Shown here: positions 52,044 to 60,163 of the stretch, in pieces
How the letters are laid out: every line of letters starts with the position of its first letter
Position numbering within the stretch: position 1 is the first letter of the stretch
From: an uncultured Paracoccaceae bacterium
GTDB taxonomy: Bacteria; Pseudomonadota; Alphaproteobacteria; Rhodobacterales; Rhodobacteraceae
Direction of reading: 5' to 3'
Assembly: GCA_937138255.1 (NCBI GenBank)
Contig: CAKZOU010000032.1
Coordinates: 62,001 to 126,000 of the forward strand
Length of the DNA: 64,000 nt
Notes under the pieces: model-generated
Databases searched by the model: none
Seen by the model: the letters and a program-made list of their open reading frames with translations, nothing else
Told to the model about the DNA's origin: nothing
Position numbers and translations under genes: made by a program

Positions 52044-53267
52044 TCAAGCCGCGCATTTGTCAACTTTTCCGGCTACCCCGTTGCGGATCTTCGCAGAGAT
52101 ATTCATCAGGTTTTGTAGCTTGGCCGCAATTTCGCCATGACGAAGATCGAGCTGGTCAATTGTTGCCCCCAGCCCGGCTCCCAACGTTCCCAACCGCCCA
52201 CTTTCTACTCGCCCCATGACGCGGATCGTGTCGAGCCCCAACATCATGCGCCGCATTTCCGCGCTCGATTGATATAGCTCGCCCGAAACTAGCGCTGCGC
52301 GTTTCAGCGCCGTATCGGCGCGCTGCAAATAGTTGGTCTCAAGATCAGCTAGATAGCCTGTTTCACTCTCTGAGGCATTGGCAGAAGAGCCCTTTTCGAC
52401 CCTGACGACTTCCGACAGATTTCTGGCCGAGCGCGTCAGGAAGATGGCCTCGGAGACAATCCTGACCATTGTCTGACACAGATTGTCCTTCCCGCTCGCG
52501 AAAGCGGCAAGCCGCCGGTAGAGATCAGTCGAAATGAACTTATAGTTTTCGGAAATGGCGCTCACGGGGCCACCCGAGGGTTCGAGGCGCGACGCGATGA
52601 TCCTCATATTGTTGGGAATCGACTGCAGCGCCTCAAAATCCGTGAGCAGAGCGGCCTGAAACTTCAGGGTTTGCCTGAGAAGTTCGCTGATCCAGCTTAA
52701 GGCCCGCATCTCCGTGGTCATGACACGTTCCAGTTTCTGGTCACGCGCATTTTGCTCCTGATCGAGCGCCTGGGTCATGAAATCTGTGTAGTCGTAGAAG
52801 CCCAGATTTTGTAACCGCGCAATCAGAAGTTCGGCGGATTTTTCTGGCGGCAAATTCTGGCTGGTTTCCGCTTTCAGAACTTCGGCATAAAGGTCTCGCG
52901 CGGTATCAAACAGGGGCGAAGACGGCTTGATCCTGACCGATAGATAGCCCTGTTCATTCGGCAGGATCGTGGCCAGCACCCAATAATAGCCCCCGTTTTC
53001 GGATCGGTTCTTCACATAGGCGGCAATCGGACGCCCATCTTGGATCGATTGCCACATGATCTTGAACACAGCCTTCGGCATTTCCGGGTGTCTGACGATC
53101 TTGTGCGGCGCACCGATAAGCTTCTCCCATGAAAAGCCCGATACACGCTGAAAAACATCGTTGCCGGCACGAATGATGCCGCGATGGTCCGTGCGCGAAT
53201 AGAATATCTCATCAAGGCCGAAGTGAACCTCGCCTGCAGTGGCGGGGCGTTCGATGGTTTGCGGCAT
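52044..53267 (-). CDS. Aer-type PAS domain protein with helical C-terminus
   Basis: A 407-aa soluble protein. Residues about 15-115 form an Aer-like PAS domain (IFYSRTDHRGIIRAGNDVFQRVSGFSWEKLIGAPHKIVRHPEMP and AYVKNRSENGGYYWVLA), a fold that can bind FAD for redox/energy sensing. The remaining ~290 residues are helical but lack the conserved MCP hairpin motif, transmembrane helices and HAMP. It likely connects redox sensing to the neighbouring che system without being a full receptor. Convergent with cheD. Confidence 0.78.
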   Translation of the reverse strand: MPQTIERPATAGEVHFGLDEIFYSRTDHRGIIRAGNDVFQRVSGFSWEKLIGAPHKIVRHPEMPKAVFKIMWQSIQDGRPIAAYVKNRSENGGYYWVLATILPNEQGYLSVRIKPSSPLFDTARDLYAEVLKAETSQNLPPEKSAELLIARLQNLGFYDYTDFMTQALDQEQNARDQKLERVMTTEMRALSWISELLRQTLKFQAALLTDFEALQSIPNNMRIIASRLEPSGGPVSAISENYKFISTDLYRRLAAFASGKDNLCQTMVRIVSEAIFLTRSARNLSEVVRVEKGSSANASESETGYLADLETNYLQRADTALKRAALVSGELYQSSAEMRRMMLGLDTIRVMGRVESGRLGTLGAGLGATIDQLDLRHGEIAAKLQNLMNISAKIRNGVAGKVDKCAA

Positions 53268-53684
53268 GATCTGTCCTTTGAGGCCGATGTTTGACCAGAC
53301 TCTAGGGACGCGGAATTAAGAAAAGGTAGCAGCGCGTGGAGCGGCAGGTTGGGCGGGGTCACCGGGATCGTGACCCCGCCCCAAGATCCTTTACGCGAAT
53401 GACCGGGTATGCACGGCGTTCCAGGATCCTGTCGGAGCCGGCGGGGCTACTCGCGCGGCAGGAGCGATGCCAATTCAGGCCCTCGACAGGATACCCAAAG
53501 CAGCATTTGGGAGACCCCTGCCACGCAATATTGACATTAGAATATGATTGTTTGTTCAATGTTAGCATGGGCCAAAAAAAGCCATTTTGGATTGGAAAGA
53601 TTGTTCTGTCTCCTCGGGTCAAAGTGCGGGGAGTGTGGGTGTTGGTTTCCAGAAGAAGACTCTTGAGTTTGTCCACGGGAGGAG
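53268..53684. other. 417-bp divergent intergenic region
   Basis: Holds the promoters of the PAS gene (minus) and the winged-helix regulator (plus). A strong hairpin lies at 53351-53381 (separate entry). TTGACA at 53531-53536 in an AT-rich stretch is a possible -35 element, but no convincing -10 follows at 17 bp. Short frames here have no coding character. Confidence 0.4.
53351..53381. terminator. Strong GC hairpin upstream of PAS gene
   Basis: GGGCGGGGTCAC and its exact complement GTGACCCCGCCC enclose a 7-nt loop. No T-run follows on the plus strand, and no plus-strand gene precedes it. On the minus strand it would be in the PAS gene leader or promoter region, about 84 bp from the start codon. 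Function unclear. Confidence 0.45.
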
Positions 53685-55328
53685 ATGAGCCCGAATTTCT
53701 TTGGGCGGTTTGAAAACGGAATGTCTCAAGACGATTTACATAGATACGGCAGCTGGCAGTTTGCGTCCGATTATTCGCGGGCGAATTCCGTGGGCCAGGC
53801 CGAGGTCGTCGCCTTTACGCGGGCCGAGCGGGCTATTTTGCACACCCTGAGCAACAAGCCCGGCCTCGTTGTCAGCCGTGACCAACTGCTCGACAGGATT
53901 TCGGGTGAGGGGTCGGATATCGGCCAGCGCAGCGTTGATTTCCTGATCAATCGCCTCCGCCGCAAGCTCGGCGATCCGGCCCGCAATCCCAATTTCATCG
54001 CCACACAATATGGCGAGGGATACGTGTGGATTGCGCGCAAGCCCGAGCCTGTGGCGCCTTTTGAGGATGCTCATGTCATCGTGGGTCCGGTTCAGGGGCT
54101 GGCGCCTTCGGGTGAGGGGGCCGAGCGCGGTTGGGACTTTGTCCAGCGCTTTGCAGACGAACTGCGAAATACTCTGCACGAGGACCGCAAGGTTCGGGTT
54201 GTCGCCTCCAGAGACGAGATGGGCGAATTCGACCTCTCCAAGCCGCGTGTCGGAATAGGGGTCAAGTTTCTCTTTTCAGCTCCCGGCAGGACCGATGTGG
54301 TTCTTTCAGTCAGCCGACTCGACAAGCAGGCCCTGCTTCTAACCCGAAGGCTTGCTTTGACCGGCAACGAGCTTTGCTCGAAGTCCGGTGGCGCCTTTAT
54401 GGCCGATCTGGCGGCCGCGCTCGTTGATCAGGTGTGGAGGGTGCAATCGCATCCGGCCCAATCAGGTTCGCCCGACGAAGATGCTCCGCTCGCAGTGCGG
54501 ATGCACGAAGCCGAGATCATGCTGGCCGAGGCCGAAGGCGGGATGCACGAGACGGAAAAGCGCCTTAGGGCTGCGGTTGCCGCCAATCCCAAGGATTGCT
54601 CGAACTATGTTCTTCTTGCCACTGCCATCCATTCCAACATGGTCGTGGGCGGGTTTTTCGGGATGCGTTCGCCAAGCGATTTCGTGCGGGGCGAGAACGA
54701 GATCGAGGATCAGCTTCTCAAAGCCATCGAACACATCGACGGCAACGATATCCTGTCGCTCGCAGCCGCCAAGCTCTTGTGGTTCGCCAATCCGAAGTGG
54801 CGTCAGCTGGCGATGGACATGGCCGAGGATGTCTTTTCGCGCACCACCAACTTTATAACGGCTTTCAGCACTGTGGGCCAACTCAGGATGTGGGACGGAC
54901 GGGGCGAAGAGGCCCTGGCGCTCTTTGAGCGCGCTCAAGAGTTTGTTCCTGTCAAAGCCTCGCAGATCAGCCTGTATCTGACGGTCCAAAAGGCGATGGC
55001 GCATATGTCCTTGGGCGATCAGGCTGCCGCCGGGGCCGAAATCGGGCGGGTTCTGGCGCATGATATTCGCGGCCTGCCACGCTATGCTTTGATGTTTGAT
55101 CTTGGCGACAGATTCGATCGCGAGTCAGTTCTGAAGGCCACTTGCGCGAAAATGTCAGCCGCCGATGCTCGCGGGTTTCTCTACTATATGCACTTCATGT
55201 TTGCCCGGCATTTCGTTGATCCGCTGGCGCGCCGGAAGTTCATGCAAGAGCCTGTTTCTGTGGTGCGGCGTTTCTTTGGTGAAGATGCCATCCCTTTCGA
55301 GGCGCGCGCCGATCTTGGTGAGGATTGA
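53685..55328 (+). CDS. Winged-helix (OmpR/CadC-type) regulator with TPR-like C-terminus
   Basis: A 547-aa protein. Residues about 40-115 form an OmpR-type winged helix (FTRAERAILHTLSNKPGLVVSRDQLLD, SVDFLINRLRRKLGDP, FIATQYGEGYVW). There is no receiver domain and no transmembrane segment. The rest resembles the helical TPR region of CadC/AraC-like adenylate-cyclase-type regulators. GGGAGGAG abuts the ATG at 53685; ATG 53721 is an alternative start. It precedes the molybdenum hydroxylase genes by 156 bp on the same strand and may regulate them. Confidence 0.75.
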   Translation: MSPNFFGRFENGMSQDDLHRYGSWQFASDYSRANSVGQAEVVAFTRAERAILHTLSNKPGLVVSRDQLLDRISGEGSDIGQRSVDFLINRLRRKLGDPARNPNFIATQYGEGYVWIARKPEPVAPFEDAHVIVGPVQGLAPSGEGAERGWDFVQRFADELRNTLHEDRKVRVVASRDEMGEFDLSKPRVGIGVKFLFSAPGRTDVVLSVSRLDKQALLLTRRLALTGNELCSKSGGAFMADLAAALVDQVWRVQSHPAQSGSPDEDAPLAVRMHEAEIMLAEAEGGMHETEKRLRAAVAANPKDCSNYVLLATAIHSNMVVGGFFGMRSPSDFVRGENEIEDQLLKAIEHIDGNDILSLAAAKLLWFANPKWRQLAMDMAEDVFSRTTNFITAFSTVGQLRMWDGRGEEALALFERAQEFVPVKASQISLYLTVQKAMAHMSLGDQAAAGAEIGRVLAHDIRGLPRYALMFDLGDRFDRESVLKATCAKMSAADARGFLYYMHFMFARHFVDPLARRKFMQEPVSVVRRFFGEDAIPFEARADLGED

Positions 55329-55484
55329 TTCGACCTCTCCCTTGCATCCGTCGCGGAAAACAATACCGTCCTTTCGACGCCGCGACACAGAGTCTGTCTG
55401 ACGTTCTTTGTGGTGGAAACACACCTGTTTGAACGCCTAGTGTATTGGGGCAATCAGCGGCAGCAGTCTGAGCAAGGAGAGAGA

Positions 55485-56348
55485 ATGCGTTACCATACTC
55501 CCGCGACATTTGAGGATGCCTCGGCGATCGCCGTCGCTGCGTCCGGGGTGACACGGTTTCTGGCAGGGGGAACTGACGTTCTGGTGCAGATGCGCGCCGA
55601 TATCGTCACGCCCGACGACCTGATCGACATCAAGCACATCCCCGGTGTCAAAGACATCGTGCAAGAGGATGACATGTGCTGGAGCATCGGTGCGGCCGTG
55701 GCCGGCGCCGAGTTGACCGCCCATGAAGGTCTCTGCGCCGATTGGCCGGGTGTCATCGAGGGGATGGGCCTAGTCGGCTCGACGCAGGTGCAGGGCAGGG
55801 CGACGCTGATCGGCAACCTTTGCAACGGCTCGCCGGCGGCGGATTCGGTTCCCGCCCTCGCCGCGGCTGGCGCCGAGGTTTCGGTCGTCGGCCCCAAGGG
55901 CACGCGGCAGGTGAAGGTCGCAGACATTCCCGCCGGACCGGGGCGCACCACGCTTGCCAAGGGCGAAGTCATCTCAGGCATTTACCTGCCACCGCGCGGC
56001 AAGGGGGGAGGCGATGCCTACCTGCGTTTCATCCCGCGCACCGAGATGGATATTGCCGTGGTCGGTTGTGCCGTGAACCTGCGCGTTGAAGGCGACAAGA
56101 TCACCGAGGCCTGCGTGGTCCTTGGCGCTGTCGCGCCGACCATCGTGGTGGTGGAAGACGCCGCCAAGGCGCTGATCGGCTCGACGCTCGACGCCAAGGC
56201 GCTCGATGCGCTGGCCGCCGCCGCTTCGGCCGCCTGCCGCCCGATCAACGACAAGCGCGGAACCATCGCGTTCCGCACGGATGTGGCCGGCGTTCTTGCC
56301 CGCCGCGCCGCCAAAATTGCTTACGACCGCGCACGAGGTGCCAAATGA
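55485..56348 (+). CDS. Molybdenum hydroxylase FAD-binding subunit (CoxM/XdhB type)
   Basis: A 287-aa FAD subunit with the flavin-binding FLAGGTDVLVQMRA and TLIGNLCNGSPAADSVPAL motifs of the CO dehydrogenase/xanthine dehydrogenase family. It passes electrons from the Fe-S subunit to an acceptor. ATG 55485 has AAGGAGAG upstream. Followed by the Fe-S subunit with ATGA overlap; the order medium-small-large is that of CO-dehydrogenase-type enzymes. Confidence 0.88.
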   Translation: MRYHTPATFEDASAIAVAASGVTRFLAGGTDVLVQMRADIVTPDDLIDIKHIPGVKDIVQEDDMCWSIGAAVAGAELTAHEGLCADWPGVIEGMGLVGSTQVQGRATLIGNLCNGSPAADSVPALAAAGAEVSVVGPKGTRQVKVADIPAGPGRTTLAKGEVISGIYLPPRGKGGGDAYLRFIPRTEMDIAVVGCAVNLRVEGDKITEACVVLGAVAPTIVVVEDAAKALIGSTLDAKALDALAAAASAACRPINDKRGTIAFRTDVAGVLARRAAKIAYDRARGAK

Positions 56349-56824
56349 CCCAGATCCATGTGACCACCACCGTGAACGGCGACGAGGTCGAATTCCTCGC
56401 CGATCCGCGCGAGACCCTGCTCGATTGCCTGCGCGACAAGCTCGGGATGACCGGCGCCAAGGAAGGCTGCGGCACCGGCGATTGTGGCGCCTGTTCGGTG
56501 ACCGTTGACGGCCGTCTTGTCTGCTCCTGCCTTGTCCTTGGTGTCGAGGCGGAGGGCAAGAAGATCGAGACGGTCGAAGGCATGGCCGAGGGCGAGAAGC
56601 TGCACCCGCTGCAACGCAAGTTCATTGAACACGCGGCACTCCAGTGCGGGATTTGCACGCCGGGCATCCTCGTCGCGGCCAAGGCGCTTTTGGCGCAGAA
56701 CCCCGATCCGACCGAGGAAGAGGCGCGCTACTGGCTCGCCGGCAACCTGTGCCGCTGCACAGGCTATGACAAGATTATCCGGGCGGTTCTTGATGCCGCC
56801 GCCGAAATGCGGGAGGGCGTGTGA
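56345..56824 (+). CDS. Molybdenum hydroxylase 2Fe-2S subunit (CoxS/XdhA type)
   Basis: A 159-aa subunit with two [2Fe-2S] sites: plant-ferredoxin-type C42, C47, C50 and C60/62 (GCGTGDCGACSVTVDGRLVCSC) and the alpha-helical site C101, C104, C136, C138 (QCGICTPG and CRCTG). Coupled to both neighbours by overlapping stop/start codons. Confidence 0.92.
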   Translation: MTQIHVTTTVNGDEVEFLADPRETLLDCLRDKLGMTGAKEGCGTGDCGACSVTVDGRLVCSCLVLGVEAEGKKIETVEGMAEGEKLHPLQRKFIEHAALQCGICTPGILVAAKALLAQNPDPTEEEARYWLAGNLCRCTGYDKIIRAVLDAAAEMREGV

Positions 56825-59064
56825 TGCCTCTGGACAGCAAGACAACCGGCTTCAAATACATCGGCACGCGCCCCGATCGTCCCGACGGTATCGACAAGGT
56901 GACGGGCAAGGCCCGCTATGGCGCCGATGCCTATGCCTCCGGGATGCTGCATGGCGTGATGGTCCGCTCGCCCCATGCGCATGCCAAGATCAAGAAGATC
57001 GACGCTTCCAAGGCGCTTGCGCTCAAGGGCGTGAAGGCCGTTGTCACCCGCGCCGATTTTCCGACCGGCCTCGAGGGCGAGGACTGGAACATTCAGGAAA
57101 ACTGCATGGCGGGCGAGGTGGCGCTTTATGACGGCCATGCCGTTGCCGCCGTTGCCGCGACCAGCCTTCTTTTGGCCCGCGAAGCTGCCAAGCTGATCGA
57201 GGTCGAGTATGAGGTGCTGCCGCACGTCACCGATGTGGACGAGGCGATGAAGCCGGGCGCTCCGGCGATCCGCGCGGGGGCCGCAGATTATTCGGTGCCC
57301 GAGGGGCTGCATCCCAACGTCATGCGCTATATCGAATACGGCCACGGCGATCTCGATGCGGGCTTTGCCGCAGCCGACCTCGTCATGGAAAACACCTACA
57401 AAACCGAGGCCGCCCATCAGGGCTATATCGAGCCTCACGCCTGCCTTGCCCAGCTCGGATCGGACGGCAAAGGCGAGATGTGGGTCTGCACCCAAGGCCA
57501 TTGGTTCATCCGCCGGATGAGTGCTGCGGTTCTTGGCATCGACGTCGCCAACCTGCGGGTAACGCCTTCGGAGATCGGCGGCGGTTTCGGCGGCAAGACG
57601 ACCGTGTTTGTCGAACCTGTCGCGCTGGCGCTCAGCCGCAAGGCGGGCAAGCCCGTGAAGATGGTGATGACCCGTTCCGAAGTCCTCCGCGCCACGGGGC
57701 CGACCTCGTCGTCGTCGATCGACGTGAAGATGGGGATGAAAAAAGATGGCACCATGACCGCCGCGAAGGTCACCATGCGGATGCAAGGCGGCGCCTTCCC
57801 GATGGCGCCGATCGACAGCGCCCTTGATTGCGCCTTCTCCTGCTACAATATCCCGGCCGTGCATCACGAGGGCTATGACGTTCTGGCCAACCGGCCCAAG
57901 CAGGCGGCCTATCGCGCCCCCGGCTCGCCGATGGCGGCGTTCGCCACCGAGAGCCTTGTTGACGAGATGTGCCGTGCGCTGAAGCTCGATCCGCTGAAAA
58001 CGCGCCTCAAGAACGCCTCCCGCGAGGGGACCAAGGCCAGCTTCGGCCCGACCTTCCCGCGCATCGGCCTTGTCGAGACGCTGGAAGCCGCGCTGGCGCA
58101 TCCGCATTACGCGGCCCCCCTTGGTCCCAATCAGGGCAGGGGCGTGGCCAGCGGCTATTGGATGAACTGGGGCGGCGAGACCTCGGTTTCGGCAGCGCTC
58201 GGCGAGGATGGCTCGGTGACGGTCTCGGTCGGCACGCCCGACATCGGCGGCAGCCGCGCCTCAATGGCGCTGATGGCGGCCGAGGCGCTGGGCATCCCTT
58301 ACGAGAACGTGCGCGTCAACGTCGTCGACACCGGCTCGCTCGGTGTCAACGAGCCGACCCACGGCAGCCGCGCGACCTATGCGACCGGCCTTGCCACCAT
58401 CGAGGCGGTCAAGCAGATCTCGACCAAGCTCTGCCAGCGGGCCGCCGACAAATGGGGCATCCCCGCCGAAGCGGTGATCTGGGAAGACGGCTGCGCCAAG
58501 CCTTCGGGGCCAAACGCGGGCGAGTTCCCGCCGCTCGCCATTGGCGAGCTGGCCGCCGAGATGGGCGGCACCGGCGGGCCGATCTCGGGCCATTTCGAGG
58601 CGACCCCCTCGGGCCACGGGGGCAGCTTTGGCACCCATATCGTCGACGTCGAGGTCGATCCCGAAACCGGCTATACCTCGGTTCTGCGCTACACTGTGGT
58701 GCAAGACGCGGGCAAGGCGATCCATCCGGCCTATGTGGAAGGGCAGTTTCAGGGTGGCGCGGCGCAGGGCATCGGCTGGGCGCTGAACGAGGAATACATC
58801 TACGGCGCCGACGGGCGGCTGCAGAACACCGTGTTCCTCGATTATCGCATCCCCGTAGCCTCGGACCTTCCGATGATCGACACGGTAATCGTCGAAGTGC
58901 CGAACCCCGGCCACCCCTACGGCGTGCGCGGTGTCGGCGAGACGGGCATCACCCCGCCGCTGCCGGCCGTGGCCAATGCGGTCCATGCCGCGGCTGGCGT
59001 GCGCCTGCGCAGCCTTCCAATGTCGCCGCCGCGCATCCTTGCGGCGATCAAGGCCAAGGGCTGA
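56824..59064 (+). CDS. Molybdenum hydroxylase catalytic subunit (CoxL/XDH-like)
   Basis: A 746-aa molybdopterin subunit. GGGFGGKT, AYRAPGSP and the active-site glutamate in GVRGVGETGITPP identify the xanthine dehydrogenase/aldehyde oxidase family. The CO-dehydrogenase loop AYxCSFR is absent, so CO is not the substrate; a heterocycle, aldehyde or aryl-CoA is more likely. I start at ATG 56824 (1-bp overlap with the preceding stop) rather than GTG 56821. No XdhC-type chaperone gene is in the window. Confidence 0.88.
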   Translation: MPLDSKTTGFKYIGTRPDRPDGIDKVTGKARYGADAYASGMLHGVMVRSPHAHAKIKKIDASKALALKGVKAVVTRADFPTGLEGEDWNIQENCMAGEVALYDGHAVAAVAATSLLLAREAAKLIEVEYEVLPHVTDVDEAMKPGAPAIRAGAADYSVPEGLHPNVMRYIEYGHGDLDAGFAAADLVMENTYKTEAAHQGYIEPHACLAQLGSDGKGEMWVCTQGHWFIRRMSAAVLGIDVANLRVTPSEIGGGFGGKTTVFVEPVALALSRKAGKPVKMVMTRSEVLRATGPTSSSSIDVKMGMKKDGTMTAAKVTMRMQGGAFPMAPIDSALDCAFSCYNIPAVHHEGYDVLANRPKQAAYRAPGSPMAAFATESLVDEMCRALKLDPLKTRLKNASREGTKASFGPTFPRIGLVETLEAALAHPHYAAPLGPNQGRGVASGYWMNWGGETSVSAALGEDGSVTVSVGTPDIGGSRASMALMAAEALGIPYENVRVNVVDTGSLGVNEPTHGSRATYATGLATIEAVKQISTKLCQRAADKWGIPAEAVIWEDGCAKPSGPNAGEFPPLAIGELAAEMGGTGGPISGHFEATPSGHGGSFGTHIVDVEVDPETGYTSVLRYTVVQDAGKAIHPAYVEGQFQGGAAQGIGWALNEEYIYGADGRLQNTVFLDYRIPVASDLPMIDTVIVEVPNPGHPYGVRGVGETGITPPLPAVANAVHAAAGVRLRSLPMSPPRILAAIKAKG

Positions 59065-59309
59065 TGGTCAAGGTTCACCTCTGGTCGGGTCTGCGCCGGT
59101 TTACCGATGGCGCGGATGTGGTCGAGGTGGAGGCCAAGACGGTTGGCGAGATGATGAAAGCATTGGTCGAGGCCCATCCGGGCCTCGATCCCGTCATCAA
59201 GGCGGGGGTTTCGGTCTCGGTCGATGGCAAGCTGATCGCGCGGGGCCTGCATGAGCAGGTCAGCGACGACAGCGAGGTGTTTCTCCTGCGCCAGCTCAAG
59301 GGCGGCTGA
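59064..59309 (+). CDS. MoaD/ThiS-like sulfur-carrier protein
   Basis: An 81-aa ubiquitin-fold protein ending in GG (RQLKGG), the terminus activated as thiocarboxylate in MoaD and ThiS. It starts on the stop of the molybdenum subunit gene (TGATG), so it is made together with the enzyme. It may supply sulfur for molybdopterin or for the sulfido ligand of this enzyme. Similarity is at fold level; a different sulfur-relay role is possible. Confidence 0.75.
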   Translation: MVKVHLWSGLRRFTDGADVVEVEAKTVGEMMKALVEAHPGLDPVIKAGVSVSVDGKLIARGLHEQVSDDSEVFLLRQLKGG

Positions 59310-59372
59310 GGGTTTCCGCTGGATTTTCCGCCCGAGGCGGGCCACCTTTCCGCTGGGGCAAGGGAGCAAGAC

Positions 59373-60107
59373 ATGGCGCAGACGGTGGGCGGGCGCATCT
59401 TGGCAATTGATGTGGCGCGGACGGTCGCCATTTTGATGATGGTGACGTTCCACTTCACCTATGATCTCGAAATGTTTGGGTTTATTCCGGGTGGCACGAC
59501 CACGCACGGGTTTTGGGCGCTCTTTGCCAGAGCGACGGCCGGCAGCTTTCTGTTCCTTGTGGGCTTCAGCCTTTACCTCTCGCACGGGCAGGGGATTCGC
59601 TGGCCCTCGTTCTGGAAGCGCTTCGCAAAGGTCGCGGGCGCGGCGGCGCTGGTCTCGGCAGGGACGTTTCTGGTCATGCCAAACACTTTCGTCTATTTCG
59701 GCATCCTGCATTCGATCTCGGTGGCAAGCCTCTTGGGCCTCGCCTTCCTACGCCTGCCGGCGGTGGTGACGCTTGTCTTGGGGGCTGTGGTCATCGCACT
59801 TCCCAATTATGTCAGCCTCCCAGCGCTCAACAGCCCGTTTTTCTACTGGACCGGCCTGTCGACATGGTGGCCGCCGTCAATCGACTATGAGCCGGTGTTT
59901 CCGTGGTTCGGGCCAGCCCTGTTCGGCATCGGCGCCGCCAAAGCGTTGACCGCCCTCCTGCCAAATGCCTTGATGCAGTCGGCAGCCGCGGGGCAGGGGT
60001 CGTTGCAATGGCTCGCCTCTTTTCCGGGGCGGCATAGCCTAGTGATCTACCTTGCGCATCAGCCGGTCCTGATCAGCGTGATCTGGATCTATCTCATGCT
60101 GTCCTGA
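59373..60107 (+). CDS. DUF1624 membrane protein (heparan-alpha-glucosaminide acetyltransferase-like)
   Basis: A 244-aa protein with about seven hydrophobic helices. The N-terminal GRILAIDVARTVAILMMVTFHFTYDLEMFG, with its histidine, is characteristic of DUF1624/YeiB-type acyltransferases; SLVIYLAHQPVLI near the end is also typical. It probably transfers acyl groups at the membrane, on an unknown acceptor. AGGGAG precedes the ATG. It lies 63 bp after the MoaD-like gene and 56 bp before the ligase gene. Confidence 0.8.
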   Translation: MAQTVGGRILAIDVARTVAILMMVTFHFTYDLEMFGFIPGGTTTHGFWALFARATAGSFLFLVGFSLYLSHGQGIRWPSFWKRFAKVAGAAALVSAGTFLVMPNTFVYFGILHSISVASLLGLAFLRLPAVVTLVLGAVVIALPNYVSLPALNSPFFYWTGLSTWWPPSIDYEPVFPWFGPALFGIGAAKALTALLPNALMQSAAAGQGSLQWLASFPGRHSLVIYLAHQPVLISVIWIYLMLS

Positions 60108-60163
60108 CGGCTTTACCCGCGCTCCGGTTTGGCGCAAAAAGCCGATGACAGCAGGGGACCGCC

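Noticed and set aside
56821-59064. CO dehydrogenase (coxL) identity for the molybdenum subunit
   Set aside because: The AYxCSFR active-site loop is missing; AYRAPGSP is present instead.
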